Assembly: GCF_000176015.1 (NCBI RefSeq)
Contig: NZ_ACYY01000002.1
Location: 186,001 to 250,000, forward strand
DNA length: 64,000 nt
Origin: Rhodobacter ferrooxidans
GTDB taxonomy: Bacteria; Pseudomonadota; Alphaproteobacteria; Rhodobacterales; Rhodobacteraceae
Direction of reading: 5' to 3'
Numbering within the stretch: position 1 is the first letter of the stretch; each line of letters begins with the position of its first letter. Both the position numbers and the translations under genes were made by a program. The notes under the pieces are model-generated. The model was given only the letters and a program-made list of their open reading frames with translations, searched no databases and had not been told where the DNA came from. Of the stretch, positions 54,174 to 62,352 are shown in pieces.

Positions 54174-54613
54174 GCCTTCGACTCGTCAGGCATATCGTCA
54201 ACTTCTTCCGCCGCCCGCTTCGCCAACGCGGCGCGAAAATCATCCGTTCTTTCCTGATCGACGACCCAGACCGGCACCGGGTTCATCAGCCGCAAGTACA
54301 AATGCCGGTCAACGCTGCTCTCACCCAGAAAGAATTCCGGATGATTCGCATGAACCTCGGCGACCTGGTCCCGCATGCGGCTTTCGACGACATCTGCAAA
54401 TTGCCGCAGAAAATGCGGGATGCACAGGCAGCCGTGCGAAAGGTTGGCCGCGGTGGCGACACGCGAAAGGAAATTGTCGAAACTGCTGAGGTTCACTTCC
54501 TCGTCACCAACGGGGTCTTCATGGGCCGTCGCGATGACGCCCAGAATTTGCAGAAGTGCGCCAGGCTCTTGGGCGATGGCGTCGGCAATCGTGTCAGTAC
54601 TGATGATTTTCAT
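54170..54613 (-). CDS. Hypothetical phage-type protein
   Basis: A 147-residue protein with no recognised family, starting MKIISTDTIADAIAQEPGAL with AAGGAG well placed upstream. It is acidic and has no membrane segments; the C-terminus is EVDDMPDESKA. It overlaps the chimera start by 4 bp, so both are one transcription unit with tcmP. Phage origin is inferred from its neighbours and small size. Confidence 0.65.
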   Translation of the reverse strand: MKIISTDTIADAIAQEPGALLQILGVIATAHEDPVGDEEVNLSSFDNFLSRVATAANLSHGCLCIPHFLRQFADVVESRMRDQVAEVHANHPEFFLGESSVDRHLYLRLMNPVPVWVVDQERTDDFRAALAKRAAEEVDDMPDESKA

Positions 54614-54652
54614 GGTTGTCTCCTTTTCGGGTTGGGGTTCAAGTATTAGCCG

Positions 54653-54796
54653 TCACGCCTTCGCCAGATCGATGCTGACCGGCTGCCATGGCGCATCCAC
54701 TGCGTCGCGGCGGTGGCAGCGCACATAGGTCTTCGAGCCTTCGACCCGCATGGCATCGCGGATCAGGGCACCGGCACATTCGGCAACCACGCGCTT
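54653..54796 (-). pseudogene. 3' remnant of a small phage gene
   Basis: A frame ending RVVAECAGALIRDAMRVEGS followed by KTYVRCHRRDAVDAPWQPVS and IDLAKA, reading like the C-terminal part of a small phage protein. Its 5' part is missing: the sequence to the right reads instead as a plus-strand tail-protein fragment. The junction lies between about 54720 and 54800. Identity is unknown. Confidence 0.4.
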
Positions 54797-54937
54797 TACA
54801 TCGGGCGGCGCGGCGGCACGTCTTTGCCGTTCAACGGGCGGCTGTATGGGCTGGCCCTGCGGGGTGCGTCTTCTACCACGTCGGAAATCGTCAAAACGGA
54901 ACGGTATCTGGCGCGCAAGAGCGGGGTGGCGGCATGA
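54761..54937 (+). pseudogene. 3' remnant of a phage tail protein (LamG-like C-terminus)
   Basis: The plus frame DQGTGTFGNHALYIGRRGGT followed by SLPFNGRLYGLALRGASSTT and EIVKTERYLARKSGV is the usual C-terminal end of concanavalin-A-like phage tail/host-specificity proteins. No start and no upstream domain are present, so this is a truncated relic. Its stop overlaps the next ATG (ATGA), keeping the original phage gene order. Confidence 0.55.
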
Positions 54938-55250
54938 GCGGGTTCGAGTTTTCTGCCGTGCTGATCCTGCCTGCCGCCCAACGTGCGGCCGGGATGCGCT
55001 GGGGCTGGCGATGGGCTGGGGGCCGGGCAACTATTCAGTGGCGCTGTCGCCGACTGGTGCGGCCCCGGCCACGCATTTCGGCTGCCGCGCGCAGGTGGAT
55101 CAGGTGTTTACCCAGATGCTGACAGCCCCCCCGGCCGAGGCGCAGCCGCTGCTGGCAGTGCTGGTGGTCGATGTCCGCCCCGGGGCCGATGGGGCGGCGC
55201 ATTTCGCCGATGTGCTGGCCCGACTCGGGTTGGTGCAACTGACCGAGTGA
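54934..55250 (+). pseudogene. Frameshifted phage gene downstream of the tail relic
   Basis: The product begins MSGFEFSAVLILPAAQRAAG in one frame and continues ALGLAMGWGPGNYSVALSPT and GAAPATHFGCRAQVDQVFTQ in another, ending LARLGLVQLTE. A one-base loss near 54994 (GGGATGCG where GGGAAYGCG is expected) explains the switch. Both halves read well, so it was recently a gene of about 106 residues. No function is known. Confidence 0.6.
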
Positions 55251-55279
55251 TCGATCAGGCCTTCCCTGCAAGGGAGGCC

Positions 55280-55301
55280 GGGGGGTGGTGGAACACCCCC
55301 C
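55280..55301 (+). terminator. GC hairpin after the phage relics
   Basis: GGGGGGTG / CACCCCCC form an 8-bp stem with a 6-base loop. A second, bulged hairpin (GGCCTTCCCT / AGGGAGGCC) lies just before it. No T-run follows, so termination is uncertain. Confidence 0.4.
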
Positions 55302-55396
55302 AGACACGGGGTTAACGAGCAAAGAACCCCCCGCCGACCAGTATCACCTTATGGCCGCACCGCCCTTGCGGGCCGCCCATTGAGGCACTGATTCCC

Positions 55397-56227
55397 ATGA
55401 AGACCGAGTTAACATCCGTCGCCCCCGTGCGCCCCATCGCCCCCTGGCTGGGCGGCAAGCGCAACCTGGCGAAACGCATCTGCGCCATCATCGATGCCGA
55501 CGACCGGCACCGCACCTATGCCGAGCCTTTCGTGGGCATGGGCGGCATCTTCCTGCGCCGCTCGATGCGGCCCCAGGCCGAGTTCATCAACGATGCCGGG
55601 CGCGACATCTACAACCTGTTCCGGGTGCTGCAGGAGCACTACGTGCCCTTTCTGGACATGCTGCGATTCCAGATCACCACGCAGGCGAACTTCAACCGGC
55701 TGGTGGGGGTTGACCCCGACACCCTGACCGACATGCAGCGGGCAGCGCGGTTCCTGTATCTGCAGCGCTGCGCGTTCGGCGGCAAGGTTTCGGGGCGCAA
55801 TTTCGGGCTGGCGGTGGATAGGCCCGCGCGGTTCAACCTGACCACGCTGCAGTCCGACCTGGAGGCGCTGCACACCCGGCTTTCGGGGGTGACGGTGACC
55901 TGCCTCGACTTCGCCGAATTCATCCGCAGGGTCGATCGGCCGGAGGTGCTGTTCTACCTCGATCCGCCCTACTGGGGCTGCGAGGCCGACTACGGCAAGG
56001 CGCTGTTCAGCCGCGAGCGGTTCGAGGGCCTGGCGGCGGTTCTGGGGGCTTTGAAGGGGCGTTTCATCCTGTCTTTAAACGACGTTAAAGGGGTGCGTGA
56101 AACCTTCGCCGGATTCGAGTTCCGCGAGGTGAAAACCACCTACACGATCGGCGCAGGCGGGGCGTCGCCAGACCGGGCCGAGGTGCTGATCTCGAACTGG
56201 CCGCTGGGGCTGGACGGGCCGAGCTGA
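55397..56227 (+). CDS. D12-class N6-adenine DNA methyltransferase, phage-type, solitary
   Basis: A 276-residue Dam-family enzyme. APWLGGKRNLAKRI is the FxGxK-type motif X, TYAEPFVGMGGIFLRR the SAM motif I, and FYLDPPYWGC (residues 187-196) the catalytic DPPY motif IV. It would methylate adenine in a short sequence. No restriction gene is next to it, so it is a solitary methylase, likely carried by a former prophage for protection or regulation. ATG at 55397; the gene appears intact. Confidence 0.88.
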   Translation: MKTELTSVAPVRPIAPWLGGKRNLAKRICAIIDADDRHRTYAEPFVGMGGIFLRRSMRPQAEFINDAGRDIYNLFRVLQEHYVPFLDMLRFQITTQANFNRLVGVDPDTLTDMQRAARFLYLQRCAFGGKVSGRNFGLAVDRPARFNLTTLQSDLEALHTRLSGVTVTCLDFAEFIRRVDRPEVLFYLDPPYWGCEADYGKALFSRERFEGLAAVLGALKGRFILSLNDVKGVRETFAGFEFREVKTTYTIGAGGASPDRAEVLISNWPLGLDGPS

Positions 56228-56468
56228 AGAAGCCGCTTGGCATCGGCGGAGGTGCGCAGCGCGAGAAGCGGTTTTCAGCACGGCTTCAAGATATCTGGGA
56301 CGGCTCGCCTTCCCCGGCCCCGCTGCGCATCTTTGGAAGTAGCGCGTGAACCCATGGTCTGCAAGCTGAACCCCTGGCGGGTGCCGAAGGATAGGGCGGG
56401 CGATGGGCGGGTGGATCAGTAGCTTGGACCTGCGACAGTTTGCACTCGATCGTCAGATGCCCGACGGT

Positions 56469-57857
56469 TCAGGGTGCCGCGCTGGTGCCAGTCACTGGCA
56501 AATCTGTCATTGCTTCACCCCTTAGGGCGGCGCTGAAAGCGTCGGAAAATGCAACGACGGACAACCCAAGAAGCAAGAATACTGCAATGGCGATCGCAAA
56601 CCGAGCGGCCCAAGTATATGCGCGCTCCGCAGATTCCGCCGGTGAGGTGACCAGAAGGTCATATTCTTCTTTTTGGAGGTAGCGATATAGTCTCTGACGC
56701 CAGTCCAACCTGAGCTGCTTTTGGATGGCCATAAAGCGATAGCCATTCCAAATCACCGCCCAAACGTAAAGCAACAATACAACACCAACAACGAAGACAG
56801 CGACGCTGAAGGCGGTCCCTTCCACCGGAAGGGAGAGGCGAGCAGCCATCACCCCTATCCCGGTGAACACTGCACCAGCAACGCTGGTAGAAAGTTGCCG
56901 TGTGGCCTCCGAAAACCGAGCAGTTTCGTCCGAAACAGTCTTCCGCAGATCAGCCAGCGCTCTCAGTGTGTCTAAGCTGACCTTGTTGAGGCCGACTTGG
57001 TGAGCAATTCTGGCGCCCTCGAGGAAGTTTGGGGCAAGCGCGGCAATTCTCGCCGGTTCTTCGTCCGGAAAGGCAGATCTTGCGATCTCCGCTGCAACGA
57101 GCGATCGCCGCGTCTCGGCGTCAGAGTTGTTGTCGTAAACCCACATGGCCAGTGTCTGAAGGGACCGGAAATCGACCGGCTCCAACCGCTTCATTCCGGT
57201 CGCCTGGCCAAACCGGACAACAGGCGGACCCCTGAAGCTGAACCGCCCATCGTGATCGACTTCATCAGCGAGACAATGTGTCAAGCGAACTGCTGACAGG
57301 TCACACCAAGCCTGAACGTGCGGACTCGGTGCATTAAGGACCAAATCTTGATCTCGAAGGAGCCATGGGCTCAGGTCACTCACCACCATGCGGGAATCGC
57401 CTGTCTCACGAACCAGTTTTCTCGGATTGGCATCAATACGAGTGGGGATGAATTCGGACTCGTCCCCCCAGGGAGCGAGGCGCATTGAAAGAGTATCGAC
57501 AGGAACGTCGATACCGGGAATGGCGAGGACGCTCTGGCCATCTCGCCGATCATTTCTCAGCCAGTCCCTGAGCGCGGTAGCAGTCAAGATATGTGTGTAC
57601 CCACCCGTCGGCTTGGATATCCGCATCTCAAAAGGGGCGAATGCCTCTACAAGCCCGTCGATTCCGGTCTCCTCCCCACCCGTATCTACAGCAACAGTGT
57701 GCAGGGATGCCTCGTCCGAGAACTGGAAAAGCTCCTGAGCTTGAGAGAGCGTCAGATTCTTTACCAGTACCTCCGCCCCAGTCTCAATGACCGCAGCACG
57801 GCCCGCACCCGCCCATGAGTCCAGAAGGTCAGCGAGCTTTGCTGGAGATGGTCTCAT
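56469..57857 (-). CDS. Putative membrane-tethered effector of the NA37 operon
   Basis: A 462-residue protein starting MRPSPAKLADLLDSWAGAGR, of no recognised family. About 320 N-terminal residues are soluble and without clear motif. The C-terminal 140 contain three hydrophobic segments (about 325-345 weaker, 350-372 VAVFVVGVVLLLYVWAVIW, 420-440 AIAIAVFLLLGLSVVAF) with a basic cytoplasmic-looking loop between the last two. The start lies inside the 3' end of the NA37-type gene (29-bp overlap), indicating tight coupling. The GC content is lower than the core genome. A toxin or membrane-disrupting role is inferred only from context. Confidence 0.72.
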   Translation of the reverse strand: MRPSPAKLADLLDSWAGAGRAAVIETGAEVLVKNLTLSQAQELFQFSDEASLHTVAVDTGGEETGIDGLVEAFAPFEMRISKPTGGYTHILTATALRDWLRNDRRDGQSVLAIPGIDVPVDTLSMRLAPWGDESEFIPTRIDANPRKLVRETGDSRMVVSDLSPWLLRDQDLVLNAPSPHVQAWCDLSAVRLTHCLADEVDHDGRFSFRGPPVVRFGQATGMKRLEPVDFRSLQTLAMWVYDNNSDAETRRSLVAAEIARSAFPDEEPARIAALAPNFLEGARIAHQVGLNKVSLDTLRALADLRKTVSDETARFSEATRQLSTSVAGAVFTGIGVMAARLSLPVEGTAFSVAVFVVGVVLLLYVWAVIWNGYRFMAIQKQLRLDWRQRLYRYLQKEEYDLLVTSPAESAERAYTWAARFAIAIAVFLLLGLSVVAFSDAFSAALRGEAMTDLPVTGTSAAP

Positions 57858-58881
57858 CCTTCGCCAATTCCCCGTCCGTGATGATGGTGAACGTCCATCC
57901 CCCCTCCGCTCTATGTTCCTTGAACACGGCCTTGCCTTCAAGTTCGCCGGGATAGTCGATCGTCACATCTTCCTGTGTCTTCAATTTCCTTCGGGGGCGA
58001 GTACGAAAGAATTTATCATCCGGTCGGAAGGTCAACCCCTCCAAGTTAGCCGTGCGTAGCGCGCGCGTGGCCTTCTTGTCTATCTCAGAACGCACCGATT
58101 CGTCCTCAGGGTTCCCGACGGCGATCCGAACTGCCTCGAGGACCGCGTCCTCATCCACTTGCTCTCGTCTCTGGAGGATGCCCTTTGCAATCCCTACTGC
58201 ATCTCCCAGGTTGAGGTTTGGGACGTCATTCGAACACGCAATGAACGTCTTGCGGAGAGCTTCGCTGAGTTTGGTGCTCAACTCCTCCTGATCTCGGTGT
58301 CTTGTCACATCCAAGTAGACCGCGAAGTACCTAGTGAGATCCGGCGCGTTGCCCATGCGATCGACGGCCGAAACGGCGGCTTCTGCATCGCCGTTCGTGA
58401 CGCGAACTGTGCAACATTTCTGGATCGCTCGCTTTTCCCGCACGAATGCTTGGACTATCTCGCGCAGGATGTTGCGTTCGCCGTCATGCGCCAGCTCAAC
58501 GACCGAGCGGTAGTCATACTTGATGAGGCAGAAGAACGCCGTCGCTGGATCCCCGCAACCAAGTTCCACAACGAAGAATGCACCATCGCTGCTAGAGCCG
58601 TCATGAGCTTCTGAAAAGCGCCTTGCCAGTTCGAACGCCCCTGCCGCGAAGTCGACCTCGTTTCTTGCGATCTTTTCGATCAGAGCTTTAGTTGGTGATA
58701 GGTCGGCAAACTCATGGACGGGGCTAGATGAAACTTCGCGTATTCGAGCCAAGAAGAACTCCAAATGCTCGACACCATCGATCTCCGGCTGCAACGCTAT
58801 GGGGCGTTCTCGGCCGACGACGTGCAACACCATCCGGCGAATGGCCAACGCACCGATTTCCTCGTCACGAAAAAAACTCAA
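57829..58881 (-). CDS. Nucleoid-associated protein, NA37/NdpA-like (YejK family)
   Basis: A 350-residue protein starting MSFFRDEEIGALAIRRMVLH, the usual N-terminus of NA37-type proteins; FFLARIREVSSSPVHEF and AAGAFELARRFSEAHDG, then GAFFVVELGCGDPATAFFCL follow the family pattern. These proteins bind DNA without strong sequence demand. The start is TTG at 58881, supported by alignment with the family N-terminus. It overlaps the membrane-protein gene by 29 bp and sits just inside the right end of the element. A sensor role for foreign DNA is inferred. Confidence 0.78.
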   Translation of the reverse strand: MSFFRDEEIGALAIRRMVLHVVGRERPIALQPEIDGVEHLEFFLARIREVSSSPVHEFADLSPTKALIEKIARNEVDFAAGAFELARRFSEAHDGSSSDGAFFVVELGCGDPATAFFCLIKYDYRSVVELAHDGERNILREIVQAFVREKRAIQKCCTVRVTNGDAEAAVSAVDRMGNAPDLTRYFAVYLDVTRHRDQEELSTKLSEALRKTFIACSNDVPNLNLGDAVGIAKGILQRREQVDEDAVLEAVRIAVGNPEDESVRSEIDKKATRALRTANLEGLTFRPDDKFFRTRPRRKLKTQEDVTIDYPGELEGKAVFKEHRAEGGWTFTIITDGELAKDETISSKAR

Positions 58882-59231
58882 CGTCTACCCCCGAATCCCT
58901 AGGCCAATTAGGGAGAGGATGCAGGCGGAGTCTACGACCAGCAAGAATAACCTGAATGGCCCATGCGCAGTTTGGGTGTCGTATCGTCGCACCGTCGAGA
59001 GCGTCTGACACCAGTGATCGACCTTCCGATCATGGGTGTCGGCCAGTAGGCATGACATTCTGCAGCCGAGCTCACGCCCTTGGTGGCGATGGCACAACTC
59101 CGCAGCAGGTTCTTTTGCCAATTCTGGTGGCGAGCCACACTGGCGGCCTTGATGCCCCGTTGAACACCCCGTTCAACCCCTCTACAAGCTCGGCCGTGGC
59201 CGAAAAGTAGTTCAACGACGATACATTTCGC
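58882..59231. other. Gene-free segment before the right end, with a diverged end-repeat copy
   Basis: About 350 bases with no credible gene. It contains GCCAATTCTGGTGGCGAGCC followed by ACAC at about 59119-59142, a diverged copy of the right end (GCCAACTCGGGTGGCGAGCC, then ACAC) in the same orientation. It also holds GTTGAAC-ACCCC-GTTCAAC, a 7-bp-arm palindrome at about 59160. This suggests an older, nested end of a related element. Confidence 0.5.
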
Positions 59232-59281
59232 TTGCTGCCAACTCGGTTGTCAAAGTGTGCCAACTCGGGTGGCGAGCCACA
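59232..59281 (-). repeat. Right 50-bp terminal inverted repeat
   Basis: Exact reverse complement of 52435-52484. On the plus strand it reads TTGCTGCCAACTCGGTTGTC up to GGCGAGCCACA, so the element end is 5'-TGT on the minus strand. It contains two copies of the CCAACTCGG core. Confidence 0.85.
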
Positions 59282-59450
59282 CACGCGCCAAACTTACCCA
59301 CAGAAGATTTCTGCAGAAATCACTTTACAGGGTTCCGCTTTGGTCACACCATATCTAGTATAGGTGCAGTTCGGCAAACGCTGTGCCTTGCCAGACACCC
59401 AGCTTCTAGTGGGTCGTTTCCCGCCAGAGGCTTAATAGTGAGGCCGGGCG

Positions 59451-59954
59451 ATGTCGCTTTCCGAAGAATACCTGTCAGGCGATGACCTGCACCCGATCGA
59501 CATGGTGGAATCGCTGGCCGCCGACCATGATTGGGAGTTTGACCGCGTCACCCCCGACCAGATCGCCATGGCGGTGGAAGGCCAGTGGCGCACCTATGCG
59601 CTGACGCTCGCGTGGTCGGCGCAGGACGAAACCCTGCGGCTGATCTGCACCTTCGAGATGGAGCCGCCGCTGCACCGCATGGGCGAGCTTTACGATGTGC
59701 TGAACCGCTGCAACGACATGGTCTGGACCGGCTGCTTCACCTATTGGACCGAGCAAAAGCTGATGGTCTGGCGCTATGGGCTGACGCTGGCGGGCGGGCA
59801 GATGGCCAATATCGAACAGATCGACACGCTGATCTCCGATGCTGTGCTGGCGTCGGAGCGGTTCTATCCGGCGTTCCAACTGGTGTCCTGGGCCGAGAAA
59901 ACCCCCGCCGACGCAATGAAGGTGGCGATTGCCGAGGCTTACGGCCGGGCCTGA
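59451..59954 (+). CDS. YbjN domain-containing protein
   Basis: A 167-residue protein with the YbjN fold: DMVESLAADHDWEFDRVTPD, TYALTLAWSAQDETLRLICT, EMEPPLHRMGELYDVLNRCN and the C-terminal AFQLVSWAEKTPADAMKVAI. YbjN proteins are small, chaperone-like and linked with stress responses; the exact role is unknown. Start at 59451. It is the first core gene after the mobile element and lies 60 bp before proC. Confidence 0.88.
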   Translation: MSLSEEYLSGDDLHPIDMVESLAADHDWEFDRVTPDQIAMAVEGQWRTYALTLAWSAQDETLRLICTFEMEPPLHRMGELYDVLNRCNDMVWTGCFTYWTEQKLMVWRYGLTLAGGQMANIEQIDTLISDAVLASERFYPAFQLVSWAEKTPADAMKVAIAEAYGRA

Positions 59955-60017
59955 CGCGCCCTTGCGGCAGATGCGGCACCCGCCTAACCTTGTCGCGAAC
60001 AAGCGCGGGGATTGCGG

Positions 60018-60830
60018 ATGAATTTCGACAAGGTGGGCCGTCAGGGGCTGGTGCTGCTGGGTTGCGGCAAGATGGGTTCTGCGATGCTGGCGGGCTGGTT
60101 GCGGCAGGGGTTGCCCGCAGCCTCGGTCTGGGTGCAGGAGCCGCATCCGAGCGCGTGGTTGCGCGGCACCGGCGTGCATCTGAACGCAGGCCTCCCCGAA
60201 GCGCCGGCCATCGTGCTGGTGGCGGTGAAGCCGCAGATGATGGCCGAGGCTTTGCCCTCGCTGGCGGCCTTGGGCGGTGGGGCGACGCTGTTCCTGTCGG
60301 TCGCGGCGGGCACCACAATTGCCTATTATGAAAAGGTGCTTGGGGTGGGGACACCGATCATCCGCGCCATGCCCAACACCCCGGCGGCAGTAACGCGTGG
60401 CATCACCGCGATCTGCGGCAATGCGGTGGCGACCGAAGGCGACATGGCACTGGCCGAGGCGTTGCTTTCGGCGGTGGGCAAGGTGGTGCGGCTGGACGGC
60501 GAGCATCAGATGGATGCGGTGACGGCGGTATCCGGCTCTGGCCCCGCCTATGTGTTCCACCTGATCGAGGCGATGGCGGCCGCGGGCGAGGCGCAGGGCC
60601 TGCCTGCAGCGCTGGCGGCGCAACTGGCGCTGGAAACCGTGGCGGGGGCAGGCGAGCTGGCGCGGCTGGGGCCGGAAGACCCGACGCAGTTGCGCATCAA
60701 CGTCACCTCGCCCGGCGGCACCACGGCGGCGGCCTTGGCGGTGCTGATGGACGCCGAGACCGGCTTTCCGCCCTTGCTGCGGCGGGCAGTGAAGGCGGCG
60801 GCGGATCGCGGGCGGGAGCTGGGCAAGTGA
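60018..60830 (+). CDS. proC: Pyrroline-5-carboxylate reductase ProC
   Basis: Catalyses the final step of proline synthesis with NAD(P)H. The 270-residue protein starts MNFDKVGRQGLVLLGCGKMG with the dinucleotide-binding motif; VLVAVKPQMMAEALPSL, PIIRAMPNTPAAVTRGITAI and AVTAVSGSGPAYVFHLIEAM and NVTSPGGTTAAALAVL are diagnostic. The ATG at 60018 is chosen over a TTG two codons earlier. The stop overlaps the next gene by 4 bp (GTGA). Confidence 0.94.
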   Translation: MNFDKVGRQGLVLLGCGKMGSAMLAGWLRQGLPAASVWVQEPHPSAWLRGTGVHLNAGLPEAPAIVLVAVKPQMMAEALPSLAALGGGATLFLSVAAGTTIAYYEKVLGVGTPIIRAMPNTPAAVTRGITAICGNAVATEGDMALAEALLSAVGKVVRLDGEHQMDAVTAVSGSGPAYVFHLIEAMAAAGEAQGLPAALAAQLALETVAGAGELARLGPEDPTQLRINVTSPGGTTAAALAVLMDAETGFPPLLRRAVKAAADRGRELGK

Positions 60831-61159
60831 TCACTTACGCCGATTTCGAGAAGGTCGATATTCGCGTGGGCCGGATCACCAGGGCCGAGCCCTACCCGGA
60901 GGCGCGCAAGCCCGCCTACAAGCTGTGGCTCGATTTCGGGCCGGAGATCGGCGAGAAACGTTCGTCGGCGCAGATCACCGTGCACTATGCGCCCGAGGAA
61001 TTGATCGGGCGGCAGGTGCTGGCGGTGGTGAACTTTCCGCCCCGGCAGATCGGCAAGGTCATGTCGGAAGTGCTGGTGCTGGGCCTGCCGGATGCAGCGG
61101 GCGAGGTGGTGCTGATCGGCCCCGGCCATGACGTGCCCTTGGGGGGGAAACTGTTTTGA
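60827..61159 (+). CDS. CsaA-like tRNA-binding (OB-fold) protein
   Basis: A 110-residue OB-fold protein: ITYADFEKVDIRVGRITRAE, KPAYKLWLDFGPEIGEKRSS, AQITVHYAPEELIGRQVLAV, VNFPPRQIGKVMSEVLVLG and a C-terminal LGGKLF. These are the features of the tRNA-binding domain family exemplified by CsaA, a secretion-related chaperone in Bacillus. It uses a GTG start overlapping proC, and its stop overlaps a TTG start of the next gene (TTGA). Confidence 0.9.
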   Translation: MITYADFEKVDIRVGRITRAEPYPEARKPAYKLWLDFGPEIGEKRSSAQITVHYAPEELIGRQVLAVVNFPPRQIGKVMSEVLVLGLPDAAGEVVLIGPGHDVPLGGKLF

Positions 61160-62109
61160 AACCGGCGCTTCTGATCACCCGGCGCTTGCCGGACGAGGTG
61201 ATGGAGGCGGCAGAGGCGGCCTTTGAGGTCACCCTGCGCGACGAAACAGCACCGCTGGATGCCGAGGAGTTGCGCGACGCTTTGCGCGATTTCGATGCGG
61301 TGCTGCCGACGCTTGGCGATCGCTTTGATGCCGCGGTTTTTGCCGATGTGCCGCAGCCCCGCGCCCGGATTCTGGCGAATTTCGGGGTGGGCTACAACCA
61401 TATCGACGCCGAAGCCGCGCGGGCGGCCGGCGTGGTGGTATCGAACACGCCCGGTGCCGTCACCGACGCCACCGCCGATATCGCGCTGACGCTGATCCTG
61501 ATGACGGCGCGGCGGGCGGGCGAGGGCGAGCGGTTGCTGCGTGCGGGCAGGTGGCAAGGCTGGGGGCCGGTGCAGATGCTGGGCGCCCATGTCACCGGCA
61601 AGACGGTGGGCATCATCGGCATGGGCCGGATTGGCAAGGCAATCGCCCGGCGCTGTCATTTCGGCTTTGGCATGACGGTGGTGTTCCACAACCGCTCGGC
61701 GCTGGCCGATGTGGGGGTTCCGGCGACGCAGGTCGGCCTGGCGCAGGCGATGGCGGCGGATTTCGTGGTGGTGGCGGTGCCCGGGGGGGCGGCCACGCAT
61801 CATCTGATCGGCATCAATGAATTCGCGGCGATGCAGTCCTCGGGGATTTTCATCAACATCTCGCGCGGCGATGTGGTGGATGAAGGCGCCTTGGTGGCGA
61901 CCTTGCAGGCCGGATTGATCGCCGGGGCGGGGCTGGATGTCTATGAGTTCGAGCCGAAGGTGCCTGCGGCCCTGATTGCGCTGGAAAACGTGACGCTGCT
62001 GCCGCATCTGGGCACCGCGGCGCTGGAGGTGCGCACGGCCATGGGGCTGATGGCGGTGGCCAATCTGGTGGCTTTGTTTGACGGCGCCGAGGTGCCGAAC
62101 CGGGTTTGA
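61156..62109 (+). CDS. D-2-hydroxyacid dehydrogenase (glyoxylate/hydroxypyruvate reductase-like)
   Basis: A 317-residue NAD(P)-dependent dehydrogenase. ILANFGVGYNHIDAEAARAA, then VGIIGMGRIGKAIARRCHFG (Rossmann GxGxxG), FINISRGDVVDEGALVATLQ (catalytic Arg), and AGAGLDVYEFEP with LLPHLGTAA (catalytic Glu/His). It reduces glyoxylate, hydroxypyruvate or related 2-keto acids. TTG start at 61156, overlapping the CsaA-like gene by 4 bp; this start gives MKPALLITRRLPD, in good agreement with the family. It ends just before the second 69-bp repeat. Confidence 0.92.
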   Translation: MKPALLITRRLPDEVMEAAEAAFEVTLRDETAPLDAEELRDALRDFDAVLPTLGDRFDAAVFADVPQPRARILANFGVGYNHIDAEAARAAGVVVSNTPGAVTDATADIALTLILMTARRAGEGERLLRAGRWQGWGPVQMLGAHVTGKTVGIIGMGRIGKAIARRCHFGFGMTVVFHNRSALADVGVPATQVGLAQAMAADFVVVAVPGGAATHHLIGINEFAAMQSSGIFINISRGDVVDEGALVATLQAGLIAGAGLDVYEFEPKVPAALIALENVTLLPHLGTAALEVRTAMGLMAVANLVALFDGAEVPNRV

Positions 62110-62130
62110 GGCTGAACGGTCGGAGCCTGC

Positions 62131-62199
62131 GGCGGGGGTGAAGGCCGTCTCGGAAACGCTCCAGTGGAGCGTTTCAGGCCTGAACGCGCGGAGCGCCGG
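62131..62199. repeat. 69-bp dispersed palindromic repeat, copy 2
   Basis: Matches 24634-24702 in the opposite orientation, with a central palindrome at 62153-62175 (arms GAAACGCTCCA around one base). It lies 21 bases after the dehydrogenase stop, as copy 1 lies 17 bases after a glycosyltransferase stop, fitting a 3'-end or terminator role. Further copies elsewhere in the genome are likely. Confidence 0.85.
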
Positions 62200-62352
62200 T
62201 TTCCAGAGAAGAAGCCGAAAGTTTGAATCAAATTAACCCGAAGTGTCCAAAGCGCGCCTGAATCCGGCCGCTTGGGTGGCTCGGTTTCCCGGCTTTCTGA
62301 CGCGTGGGCGCGGCTAAATCTGCTGTGGGGCAGGGGTTGCGAAGTGGGACAG

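Larger units (their letters stand above)
52435..59281. mobile_element. 6.85-kb element with 50-bp inverted ends, no transposase
   Basis: The two perfect 50-bp inverted repeats bound a block of foreign-looking genes of lower GC and phage relation: tcmP, a Gp37/Gp68-like chimera, phage relics, a solitary adenine methylase and an NA37/membrane-protein operon. No transposase, integrase or resolvase is encoded between the ends, so movement would need enzymes from elsewhere. Flanking 5-mers are CGCGC (left) and CACGC (right), four of five identical, a possible decayed target duplication. The element sits in a gene-free gap before YbjN. Confidence 0.65.

Noticed and set aside
52425-59290. Five-base target duplication flanking the element
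   Set aside because: The flanks CGCGC and CACGC match at only four of five bases in GC-rich sequence, too weak to claim as a true duplication; kept only as a possibility.
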